A DNA stretch of 11,378 nt from Lachnospiraceae bacterium (lineage in GTDB: Bacteria > Bacillota_A > Clostridia > Lachnospirales > Lachnospiraceae), in NCBI GenBank assembly GCA_009774465.1, contig VSNT01000121.1:1-11378 (forward strand). Direction: 5' to 3'. A model generated the notes under the pieces. It did not search any database. It was given only the letters and a program-made list of their open reading frames with translations, and was not told the DNA's origin. Of the stretch, positions 1 through 6,966 are shown piece after piece; the first letter of the stretch is position 1, and each line of letters opens with the position of its first letter. The position numbers and the translations under genes are program-made.

Positions 1-6
1 AGTAGA

Positions 7-39
7 TCGTCGTCAGCGTCATATGTGTAAAAGAGACAG
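7..39 (+). other. Sequencing-adapter remnant (Nextera/Tn5 read-1 adapter)
   Basis: These 33 bases align without gaps to the Illumina Nextera read-1 adapter, recalled from general knowledge, with three mismatches. Positions 21-39 correspond to the 19-bp Tn5 mosaic end with two differences (T for G at position 22, A for T at position 30), ending in the diagnostic AAGAGACAG. Positions 7-20 correspond to the preceding 14-bp read-1 tag with one difference. The block sits at the extreme end of the window and interrupts a good nitroreductase reading frame. It is therefore library sequence carried into the assembly, not genome. Bases 1-6 are probably also non-genomic (index or primer side), but I cannot match them. 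Confidence 0.9.
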
Positions 40-295
40 ACTTTCGGCAGTCTGCACAGAAAACAAGCACCAGCTTTGCCTTTGCCGCAAATGCCTGATG
101 ATCGCATAGCTCCGCCAGCTTTTCCTTTTTCTTTTCATCCGTGATGTCCAGAATCGTATATAATAGCTGACATCCTGCAGAAGGCGCCTGCAAAGCCGCA
201 TTTAAAATACATTCCTTCTCTTTTTGTCCTATTTCTTTTTCTGAAAACACCCGAACTGATTTTCTTTCATAAAGTGCTCTTATCATTTCGTTCAT
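40..295 (-). CDS. Nitroreductase-family protein, N-terminal 85 residues (truncated by adapter)
   Basis: Partial FMN-dependent nitroreductase-family oxidoreductase (COG0778 type). The family uses NAD(P)H to reduce nitro compounds, quinones or flavins in the cytoplasm; the substrate here is unknown. The start ATG at 295-293 follows a GGAG about eight bases upstream. The N-terminus contains the family's phosphate/FMN-contacting signature RKSVRVF (residues 11-17), followed by LNAALQAPSAG (31-41), which corresponds to the usual helix and loop near the flavin. The stretch AKAKLVLVFCADCRK (71-85) is the expected central beta strand. After residue 85 the frame runs into adapter bases, so the apparent continuation is not real protein. 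Roughly half or more of a typical 170-200-residue member is missing. It lies 149 bp downstream of the large GLUG/LRR gene, separated by a block of palindromes. No promoter is obvious. Confidence 0.85.
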
Positions 296-313
296 AAAAA
301 TCTCCATTCCTGA

Positions 314-432
314 GCGTTTACGCGACGGGGCGACGCAAATCTCCAATTTGCGTCTGCCATCAAGGCTTATTTGTGACGCTCCGGCACAAATAGACGTGTG
401 AAAAATCAGCACATCAGTGTGATTTTTCACAC
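314..432. repeat. Cluster of three to four palindromes between two genes
   Basis: The gap between the GLUG/LRR stop and the nitroreductase start is almost filled by stem-loops. A perfect 13-bp inverted repeat pairs 396-408 with 420-432, with possible extra CAC/GTG pairing in its loop. An 8-bp stem pairs 368-375 (TATTTGTG) with 385-392. A 9-bp stem pairs 332-340 (GACGCAAAT) with 346-354. A small GCGT/ACGC stem lies at 314-323. The arms differ from one another, so this is a series of unrelated palindromes with short linkers. None is followed by a clean T-run on the minus strand, so it is not a standard intrinsic terminator, though the 13-bp stem may still end or stabilise the transcript. It resembles a REP/MITE-like interspersed element; that is an inference. 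Confidence 0.7.
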
Positions 433-444
433 TATCCTCTGCTC

Positions 445-3400
445 CTAAAAATTAATAATAAACTTTTCCTGACCTTCATCAAAATAAATCTCTTTTTCTC
501 TCACCCAATAGCCTTCACATATCTCTTTCAGTCTAAGTGTATGTACATAATCCCCCTTATCATTCTGCACACATTCCACATATACTAATAATTTAGGCTC
601 TCCCTTATTTCTTCCCAGATAAAACTCTGTTGGTACCTCTAAACCGGTCAGCTTTACATAATTGTCTAAAATCTCATCAGAAGAATCATATGGCACAGGC
701 AGCGTTATACTGTCTGTCATAAATTTCTCAGAAGCCATTTTAAGCACCTGCCCCGGATTATACTTTACAGAAAGCAGTGTATCATAAACCTGATAATCGT
801 AACCATCTCTTCCTATATGCGGCATAAGGCTGTCACTTTCTATTTGTGGCAGTTCCTGCCCAATCATTTCTTCAAAATCCTTCATCTTTTCATTAAGCTC
901 TTCCTCCGCAGAATCAAGACTCTCTTCCTTTCCCTGTCCCACAAGCAGAATCTTTTTCCTTCCTTCCATATCTCCGGCAATTGCATAGGACCAGTACAGA
1001 TTTCTTTCCTCATCATATACCCGCCAGTCAAACCCTTCCGTCATAAGCCAATGATTAGTCTCCAGCTTCCACTTTTCCACCATATGTCCATCTTCATATT
1101 CATATCCCCTGGTATCTCCCCAACGCCAGTTGCTGCCGCCATAAACCCGAATCACCAGTTTTTCGTCCGTAATAATCATCCCCTGATAAGGATCTCCGTA
1201 TACTCCTCCGCTTTCAGGATCTAAAATTTCAATTTCACCTAATGGCCGCAGCTTTCCATCTTTCTGTCCCAAAAATGGATAAACCTTTCTACACGGATAG
1301 TACATATCTTCGCCCTGTTCGCTTAATCCGGTAACTGCCAGATCCTTTATTTCATCCCCATTTAAATCTCCCCATACAATATCCTCTGCTTCTATCTCCT
1401 GCCCCGGGTAATACAAATCCAGATACTCCTGGGCCCTGTCAATTTCTCCTTCTGTAAGCATACCGCCGCTTCCCATATTCACCATTGGCACAAAGATCAA
1501 ATTCCCAATATCCTGCCCGGGGTTTCCCATTACAGATAAGAAAAACAGCTTTTCTATTCCCTGAATGGGCCCAAAGTCTTCAATCTGATTATAAGCAAGT
1601 CCCAAATATTCCAATTGTGTCATTTCCTTTAAAACGCTGATATCCGATATCTGATTTCCATCCAGCGCCAGATTATACAACTGTTTCATCCCTTTTAAGG
1701 GACTGACATCCTTTATTTGATTATAGCTCGCTCCTAATGCCACAAGCCCTGTTTTTCCTGAAAGCGGAGACAAATCCGTGATCTGATTTCCATTTAAATT
1801 TACACCCTCCAGCTCAGGAAGAAAACGCAGCGCTTCAATGTCCTTAATCACATTTCCCTGTAGTCCCAGCTCTCTTAAACCGGTCAATTCCGCCAAAGGC
1901 GTAATATCCTCCACCTTATTAAATGCCAAAGAAAGCACTTCAAGATTTTTACAGAATGTCAGCGGAGAAATATCCTGAATCTCGTTTCCATAAAAAGATA
2001 TGTCCTCCAGTTCGGGAAGATTTTTTACAAAAGAAATATCCGTCACTCCTCCTCCCAGAATATAAAGCGTCTTAAGCTGTGGCAGCATGGCCAAATCCTG
2101 AAAGTCTGCTGCCTGATCTGCATTATCTATCTGTAGAAATCTAATATTCATAATCTTTTCAACGGAAGGCACCCCGTCCTCATCCGCCAGCGCTTCATGA
2201 TAAACTGCCTGCTTCACAATCTGATCCTGCCAGGTAAAAGTATCTGTAACAGATTTATTTTCAAACACTGTTTCAAGCATATCCGCCCATGTTTCATCTA
2301 TCTCCTGTGCAAAATCTGATTCACTGTAATCCTCCTCATCCGACTTTACTCCACTTAACTCTTTCTCAAGCCACTGCATTCCTGCCTCACTGACAGCCTG
2401 CACGCTTTCCACCTGATAAAGTACTTCTCCTTCCGTATAAAAAAGCCCCTGCTTTTTCCCACTGATCTCATACAAAATAAAGATTTCTTCTGAATCGTTA
2501 TTTTCTTCGTCAATCAGCTTCCATGTATTATGTTCCCAGCTCTCTGCGTCCTGTTCCCCCAGAATTTCACTGCAATATGCCCAAACGTTATCATAACACT
2601 CCTCTGCTGCTCCATCCGGAAGATACGCTGACAGGTTGATTCTATCCTGTCCGTGGGATACCTGCAGTGCAAACCACGCTTTTGCTTCATCAACCACCTG
2701 AACGCTGATATCCTCCCAATTCTCCCCGTCAGCCTCCAGAATCTTCCAAATCAGATTGGAAATCTCCTTATTCGTAAGGGCATTTCTTATTCTTGTACCA
2801 ATATCTTCCCCGTATCCCTCTTTTTCATGTGGAGACAGCCCCAGGTAAGTCAGGTCAAATACTTCCTCCACGGGCGGTTTTAAAAATGCCGGAAGATTAT
2901 TTTCCGCCTGATACAGCGCATATAAATCCCGGTCTAAAAAGGCTGATAAATAAACTGCCTGGGCTTTATCAAGCAACATGGTATGCCGGTTATAATAGGT
3001 ACTGACCTTTAAGTTTTCTCCAATAAAGCACCCCTCTGCATCCCTGTCTGCTATGGCAAAAAAACACCCTGCTTCTTCACCACAGCAATCCTGCGAAAGA
3101 TTATAGCAGTTAAAAATTTTCTCTCTGTTTTCCGCGCAGATTCCAGCCATTACCCCATTTGGGGGCCAGTCACCATTTGCTTCCATGCTTCCTGTATATC
3201 CACATCTTTCAATGATTCCTGTATTGTCTGCGCAGATACCTGCCACCTTTGCATCCTGATTGGTCGTTATTAAATTACTTACTAAAATTCCCCCAAACTG
3301 GCAATTCCTAATTGTCCTGTCATTTGTCCGGCAGATGCCTCCTATATAATTTCCTCCTGTAATCAAAGAATCCTCTATAAATAGATCATGAATCACGCCC

Positions 3401-3831
3401 AAATTTTTATTTACTATTCCAAATCCTTTTTCACTGTAAAGTCCATAGATGGTATGTCCGCCTCCGTCAAAATCACCGGAGAAAAAAGAGATTTCCCTGC
3501 TTTGCCTTGCAGGCGGCGCAGTTTTCCATGCTGCAAAATCCGAAATATCATTTAAATAAATATCATTCATCAGTCTTCCATTTTCATAAATCTGATTTTG
3601 AGCAACCATATTCCAAAACCGGTCATAATCCGATGCCGTATAAATTTCATAATACCCATCCTCTGACCTCGTCAGCTCTTTTGGATAGACAGACCTGTAG
3701 GCCAAAACACTTGCTGCAATCAGCACTCCGCTGATTGCAGCCATTATAATAATTTGACGCAAAGCAGTTTTCCACACCTTCTCCACGATATCCTCCATAC
3801 AAACAATGCAACGGTTGCTCTCCGTGTACAT
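445..3831 (-). CDS. Large membrane-anchored GLUG/leucine-rich-repeat surface protein (1128 aa)
   Basis: Predicted single-pass protein displayed outside the membrane; function unknown, perhaps adhesion or ligand sensing. A short cytoplasmic N-terminus with CxxC (8-11) precedes one hydrophobic segment (about 25-46). Residues about 115-250 look like GLUG/beta-helix coils (FSGDFDGGGHTIYGLY at 117-132), with three copies of G-I-C-x9-C (C167/C177, C200/C210, C232/C242). Residues about 321-570 are unrecognised. About 585-782 hold nine 22-residue leucine-rich repeats of the SDS22/internalin style (L..L.L..N.I.DI.PL). The C-terminal 345 residues are unrecognised apart from a calcium-loop-like DLNGDEIKD (822-830). 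No LPXTG motif or sortase tail is visible. The start is uncertain: ATG 3831 has only a weak GGAT nearby, and Met12 has no better site. It lies 78 bp after nth and may be co-transcribed or driven from the repeat-bearing gap. Confidence 0.9.
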   Translation of the reverse strand: MYTESNRCIVCMEDIVEKVWKTALRQIIIMAAISGVLIAASVLAYRSVYPKELTRSEDGYYEIYTASDYDRFWNMVAQNQIYENGRLMNDIYLNDISDFAAWKTAPPARQSREISFFSGDFDGGGHTIYGLYSEKGFGIVNKNLGVIHDLFIEDSLITGGNYIGGICRTNDRTIRNCQFGGILVSNLITTNQDAKVAGICADNTGIIERCGYTGSMEANGDWPPNGVMAGICAENREKIFNCYNLSQDCCGEEAGCFFAIADRDAEGCFIGENLKVSTYYNRHTMLLDKAQAVYLSAFLDRDLYALYQAENNLPAFLKPPVEEVFDLTYLGLSPHEKEGYGEDIGTRIRNALTNKEISNLIWKILEADGENWEDISVQVVDEAKAWFALQVSHGQDRINLSAYLPDGAAEECYDNVWAYCSEILGEQDAESWEHNTWKLIDEENNDSEEIFILYEISGKKQGLFYTEGEVLYQVESVQAVSEAGMQWLEKELSGVKSDEEDYSESDFAQEIDETWADMLETVFENKSVTDTFTWQDQIVKQAVYHEALADEDGVPSVEKIMNIRFLQIDNADQAADFQDLAMLPQLKTLYILGGGVTDISFVKNLPELEDISFYGNEIQDISPLTFCKNLEVLSLAFNKVEDITPLAELTGLRELGLQGNVIKDIEALRFLPELEGVNLNGNQITDLSPLSGKTGLVALGASYNQIKDVSPLKGMKQLYNLALDGNQISDISVLKEMTQLEYLGLAYNQIEDFGPIQGIEKLFFLSVMGNPGQDIGNLIFVPMVNMGSGGMLTEGEIDRAQEYLDLYYPGQEIEAEDIVWGDLNGDEIKDLAVTGLSEQGEDMYYPCRKVYPFLGQKDGKLRPLGEIEILDPESGGVYGDPYQGMIITDEKLVIRVYGGSNWRWGDTRGYEYEDGHMVEKWKLETNHWLMTEGFDWRVYDEERNLYWSYAIAGDMEGRKKILLVGQGKEESLDSAEEELNEKMKDFEEMIGQELPQIESDSLMPHIGRDGYDYQVYDTLLSVKYNPGQVLKMASEKFMTDSITLPVPYDSSDEILDNYVKLTGLEVPTEFYLGRNKGEPKLLVYVECVQNDKGDYVHTLRLKEICEGYWVREKEIYFDEGQEKFIINF

Positions 3832-3867
3832 AATCCAATTTATATTGACAATATCCTACACCATTCG

Positions 3868-3911
3868 TGCATCAAAACTTCATCATTTTTGCATCAAATT
3901 TGCATCATTTT
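3868..3911. repeat. Four tandem 11-bp direct repeats upstream of the GLUG/LRR gene
   Basis: Four units follow each other without gaps: TGCATCAAAAC, TTCATCATTTT, TGCATCAAATT and TGCATCATTTT. The core is TGCATCA (TGATGCA on the transcribed strand), with one T for G change in unit 2. The last unit overlaps the nth stop codon, and the first ends 37 bp upstream of the GLUG/LRR ATG. An 11-bp period is about one DNA helical turn, so a protein binding each unit would sit on one face. On the minus strand the 3868 unit includes TTGATG, which could act as a poor -35 with TATTGT 16 bp downstream. An operator or activator array is an inference; a chance AT-rich tandem repeat is the alternative. Confidence 0.65.
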
Positions 3912-4548
3912 AAATTCCACACTTTTTGCAGATATCTGCAAGACAGCACTTATCGCAATAAGGTTTCGTTCTTGCAGTGCAGACTTCCCTCCCATGATAT
4001 ACCAGCCGGTGGCAGAAGCTGCTGCCTTCCTTGGGTGGAACCAGCTTCCAAAGCGCCATCTCTACTTTCTTCGGCTCTTTCATCCCATCCACCAGTCCAA
4101 ACCGGTTGACCAGGCGGATGCAGTGAGTGTCTGTCACGATTGCCGGCTTTCCAAACACGTCCCCCATAATCAGATTGGCACTTTTGCGCCCCACACCGGG
4201 AAGCTTTAAAAGCTCATTAAAATCCTCCGGAACATTTCCGCCATATTCATCCCACAGCATTTTCATACAGGCACTGATATCCCTTGCCTTGCTGTGCCCC
4301 AGGCCGCAGGGCTTTACAATTTCTTCTATTTCCTCCACAGACGCATCCGCCAAAGCTAGTGCATCCGGAAATTTTTCATAAAGTTTCGGCACAACTACAT
4401 TTACTCTTGCATCCGTACACTGCGCCGCCAGTCGGACGCTGACAAGCAGCTTCCATGCCTGATCGTACTCAAGGGTACAGTCCGCATCCGGATATTCCTT
4501 CTTTAGTCTCTCAATAATTTCCAATGTCAGTTCTTTTTTCTTCATCAT
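3910..4548 (-). CDS. nth: Endonuclease III (DNA glycosylase/AP lyase)
   Basis: Base-excision-repair enzyme that removes oxidised pyrimidines and cleaves the resulting abasic site. At 212 residues it matches the family length (E. coli 211). The helix-hairpin-helix LPGVGRKSAN (116-125) carries the catalytic lysine K122, and VTDTHCIR (138-145) carries the catalytic aspartate D140. SVRLAAQCTDARVN (37-50) is the usual substrate-pocket region. The C-terminal [4Fe-4S] ligands are C190, C198, C201 and C207. The first spacing is seven residues rather than the six of the E. coli pattern, while the CX2C and X5C spacings are normal. Two adjacent ATGs (codons 1-2) are both served by AAGGGGA, which overlaps the stop of the upstream HD-GYP gene 8 bp away, suggesting translational coupling. 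Confidence 0.96.
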   Translation of the reverse strand: MMKKKELTLEIIERLKKEYPDADCTLEYDQAWKLLVSVRLAAQCTDARVNVVVPKLYEKFPDALALADASVEEIEEIVKPCGLGHSKARDISACMKMLWDEYGGNVPEDFNELLKLPGVGRKSANLIMGDVFGKPAIVTDTHCIRLVNRFGLVDGMKEPKKVEMALWKLVPPKEGSSFCHRLVYHGREVCTARTKPYCDKCCLADICKKCGI

Positions 4549-4556
4549 TTGTCCCC

Positions 4557-5831
4557 TTAAAGTATCACCCCTTCATATTCTTTAAATCTGGCGTAAATAC
4601 TGTCATATTGATTGGTAATGTCCATGTATCTCTCCATTGTTTCATTTCGCTGTCTTTCGTAATTCTGTGTAATCTCATCATAATGCCCTACTGCTGCCCG
4701 CACCACTTCACTGCATATCTTTCCCTGATCAGCATCAGACTGTAAAATTTCTTTCACCTTTTCTGGCGGAAAGGAATTCTTATAACTCCTTTTTCCATAC
4801 AAAGCGCTTAAAATATCCGCTACCGCCGCAATCCGCTCCAGTTCTGTCAATTCCTCCCCTCTCAAACCATTGGGGTAACCTGTTCCATCCAGCTTTTCGT
4901 GATGTCTCGCCGCCACGTTTACAATTTTAGGATCCATAATCCCCCTTAAAATCTGATCCGTAATCACCACATGCGCTTTCATAATTCTCATTTCTTCATC
5001 CGTAAGCCTCCTGGGCGCCTCAAGAATAGAAAGTGGAATAACAATTTTCCCAATATCGTGTAAAAGCGCTCCATAGTAAAGAACCTGCAAATCCATTGCC
5101 GAAACATGCATCAGTCTGCCAAGCTCAAGGGCAAATGTCTTTGTAGACATGGTATGTATCACCGTCTGCTGGCTTCTAAAGTCAATTGCATACACCAGCA
5201 TTTCTAAAAATCCCTGTTTCTGCTTCTCTGAAAAATGGACTGTCTCAAACAAATCCTCCATTTCCTTCTGGTATTCATCAGATTTCAATTTATCCATAAA
5301 ATTATAATTATTCTGCGCAGTCTGAAATATCTCCACTGCCTTTGCAGAAACAGTGATATCACAGTTTTTCTGGAAATAATCCTGTTCCATGCCATGACCT
5401 TCCATGCGCATAAACACATCCATTTTATCTGCCAGCGTAAGATACTGAGTTATTTTCATATACTTGCTGTTGATCTGTGGGTGAAGTTTACAGGGCAGAT
5501 GATGATACAAAATAATTTCAGCCTTATCACCTACCGGAGACAGGTACTTCATAAATAAATATCCATAAATAGAATGAGCCCATACATTTGTAGTCTCACA
5601 CTGAGAAAGCCCTGCCTTATAGCCTGTCTTAAACATTCCCACATCATGAAGCATTCCCAGCAGCACATACTCCGCCAGCTCGGCAGACGTATACAATCCC
5701 TCCGCTTTCATCATATTATAAAAAATATAACCTGTAATCTCACCATGCAGTTGAATCTTTGCGTCCATAACTCCCATTGTTTTACGGACAATATTGTAAA
5801 TATCTTTTGTACTGACTAATTCCGCACTCAT
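4557..5831 (-). CDS. Tandem HD / HD-GYP domain protein (putative c-di-GMP phosphodiesterase)
   Basis: Cytoplasmic 424-residue protein with two metal-dependent HD phosphohydrolase domains and no membrane segment or receiver domain. The C-terminal domain (about 215-390) has the full HD-GYP set: H226, HDIGK (258-262), H287, HHE (310-312), DGTGYP (315-320) and D339. This set is typical of enzymes that hydrolyse cyclic di-GMP. The N-terminal domain (about 20-140) also keeps a metal-binding pattern: H29, HD at 62-63 in MLHDVGM, H86, HH at 110-111 and D135. It may therefore be active or may sense a ligand; its substrate cannot be told. The start ATG 5831 follows a purine-rich GGGAGAGG. The gene leads a likely two-gene operon with nth. 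Activity on c-di-GMP is inferred from the family. Confidence 0.92.
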   Translation of the reverse strand: MSAELVSTKDIYNIVRKTMGVMDAKIQLHGEITGYIFYNMMKAEGLYTSAELAEYVLLGMLHDVGMFKTGYKAGLSQCETTNVWAHSIYGYLFMKYLSPVGDKAEIILYHHLPCKLHPQINSKYMKITQYLTLADKMDVFMRMEGHGMEQDYFQKNCDITVSAKAVEIFQTAQNNYNFMDKLKSDEYQKEMEDLFETVHFSEKQKQGFLEMLVYAIDFRSQQTVIHTMSTKTFALELGRLMHVSAMDLQVLYYGALLHDIGKIVIPLSILEAPRRLTDEEMRIMKAHVVITDQILRGIMDPKIVNVAARHHEKLDGTGYPNGLRGEELTELERIAAVADILSALYGKRSYKNSFPPEKVKEILQSDADQGKICSEVVRAAVGHYDEITQNYERQRNETMERYMDITNQYDSIYARFKEYEGVIL

Positions 5832-5940
5832 ATCCCTCTCCCTGCAAGCTCAATAACATACATTTTATCATACTTTTACTGGAAAGAAAACCTGCACATT
5901 CCAGGCATTATATGCATCTGGCATAAGGCTCTCCCAGCAT
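5832..5940 (-). promoter_or_regulatory. Gap upstream of HD-GYP gene with weak promoter candidates
   Basis: This 109-bp gap must carry the end of the hydrolase transcript and any promoter for the HD-GYP-nth pair. On the minus strand there is an exact TATAAT at 5907-5912, but no good -35 at 17-18 bp. Nearer the start codon is a TATGATAAAAT stretch, also without a strong -35. The same TATAAT lies inside an imperfect hairpin (CCAG at 5901-5904 with CTGG at 5918-5921, plus inner GCAT/ATGC). No strong intrinsic terminator is visible, so read-through from the hydrolase gene is possible. Confidence 0.3.
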
Positions 5941-6852
5941 CTAATCCCACTGGAAAAATTCCGCCAGCTCATCCATATACTTTTGTGGATCAGAAAGGTA
6001 GCTCCCGGTATGAACAGCGCCCTCTACTGAAAGCAGCTTCTTTTTGCTGACACAGGTCTCATAATTCTGCACGGTCATTTCATAGGGTACAAACATATCT
6101 TTGGTGCCATGTGCAAAAAACACAGGTACAGAACAACTTTTCATCGCCTCCAGTGTACTGTATTCCTTCAAGTCATAACCGGCTTTCTTTTTGCAAAGAC
6201 AGTTTACCGCATCTGCCATTTCAATCTCTTTTGACTTAAAAAATTTTTTTGCAAAAATCCGTATCATCTCATAAGGCGTGGTAAATCCACAATCTGCAAT
6301 TACTCCTGCAACTCTTTCAGGAAGCTCCAGGCCGGACGTCATAAGCACTGTCGCCGCTCCCATAGAAATTCCTGACAAATAAATTGGTAAGGATGGGTTT
6401 GTGTTCTGTACCAGATATTCCAGCCATTTTAAGCAGTCATAGCGTTCCAGCACGCCAAAGCCGATATATTTTCCTCCACTGGTCTGATGCGCTCTCTGAT
6501 TTACCAATAATATACTGCTCTTTTTCTCATACAGCCCCTTTGCAAGTGCTGCTCCATCCTGATCCCACCTTCCGCGCCAGCCATGAAACATAAGTACAAC
6601 TCTTTCTGCATCCGTATGCTTTAAAAAACGTCCTGTAAGCTTTATCCCTTCCCGGCTTTTTATTTCTACCTTTTCCAGTTCCTGTCTATGAAGCCATAAA
6701 ACCAGTTCCTTTTCACGAGCTGATTTTTTTCTGCCCTTTTTTATTCTTCCAAACTGCTTTTTTATTTCCCACAAAATCTGCGCAAGCCTGCCTGCTGCAA
6801 GATTTAAATAAATATGCGCCCAAAATGACTGTCTTAAATTTATCGCCTTCAT
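5941..6852 (-). CDS. Alpha/beta hydrolase (YqkD/BAAT-like serine hydrolase)
   Basis: Alpha/beta-fold serine hydrolase of 303 residues; the substrate (ester, acyl or peptide) is not predictable. The strand-loop LMFHGW (87-92) forms the oxyanion region, GISMGA (161-166) holds nucleophile S163, HGTKDMFVP (248-256) holds acid D252, and EGAVHTGSY (277-285) holds H281. The first about 60 residues are basic and amphipathic (FWAHIYLNLAAGRLAQILW at 10-28) and may lie on the membrane; no cleavable signal peptide is clear. The frame also opens nine codons earlier at ATG 6879. That ATG lies inside the TATAAT box of a strong promoter, so it cannot be on that transcript. ATG 6852 follows AAAGGAG 12 bases upstream and GGCAGG directly adjacent, and is preferred. 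Confidence 0.88.
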   Translation of the reverse strand: MKAINLRQSFWAHIYLNLAAGRLAQILWEIKKQFGRIKKGRKKSAREKELVLWLHRQELEKVEIKSREGIKLTGRFLKHTDAERVVLMFHGWRGRWDQDGAALAKGLYEKKSSILLVNQRAHQTSGGKYIGFGVLERYDCLKWLEYLVQNTNPSLPIYLSGISMGAATVLMTSGLELPERVAGVIADCGFTTPYEMIRIFAKKFFKSKEIEMADAVNCLCKKKAGYDLKEYSTLEAMKSCSVPVFFAHGTKDMFVPYEMTVQNYETCVSKKKLLSVEGAVHTGSYLSDPQKYMDELAEFFQWD

Positions 6853-6877
6853 CCTGCCTTTATTCTCCTTTTCCTGC

Positions 6878-6907
6878 ATTATAGTATACCCTTTCCTTTT
6901 TGGTCAA
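6878..6907 (-). promoter_or_regulatory. Sigma-A-type promoter of the hydrolase gene
   Basis: On the minus strand TTGACC (6902-6907) and an exact TATAAT (6878-6883) are separated by 18 bp. Transcription should begin near 6870-6872, giving a leader of about 20 bases to the ATG at 6852. The -10 box overlaps the upstream in-frame ATG (6877-6879), which decides the start of the hydrolase gene. Confidence 0.8.
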
Positions 6908-6913
6908 ATCCCA

Positions 6914-6939
6914 TTTTTACTATGATGTTTTTACTATGA
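6914..6939. repeat. Perfect 12-bp direct repeat just upstream of the hydrolase -35 box
   Basis: TTTTTACTATGA occurs at 6914-6925 and again at 6928-6939 (TCATAGTAAAAA twice on the transcribed strand), with a 14-bp period. The nearer copy ends six bases from the -35 box, the usual place for an activator site or UP-like element. Regulation is inferred from position and perfect identity only. Confidence 0.65.
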
Positions 6940-6966
6940 ACTTGCAGGTACTTACAAATTTTAATC

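Noticed and set aside
7..39. A Tn5-like transposon end (mosaic end) marking a mobile element
   Set aside because: The mosaic end is joined to the Nextera read-1 tag and sits at the extreme contig end, so it is library adapter, not a natural insertion.
817..1224. Plus-strand open frame of 135 codons inside the GLUG/LRR gene
   Set aside because: It is a shadow on the opposite strand with no ribosome binding site or family resemblance; the minus-strand frame has clear repeats and domains.
3868..3911. CRISPR array
   Set aside because: The units are 11 bp with no spacers; it is a short tandem repeat, not repeat-spacer structure.
3754..4209. Plus-strand open frame of 151 codons across nth and the adjacent gap
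   Set aside because: The minus strand encodes a clear endonuclease III with catalytic residues; the plus frame has no recognisable features.
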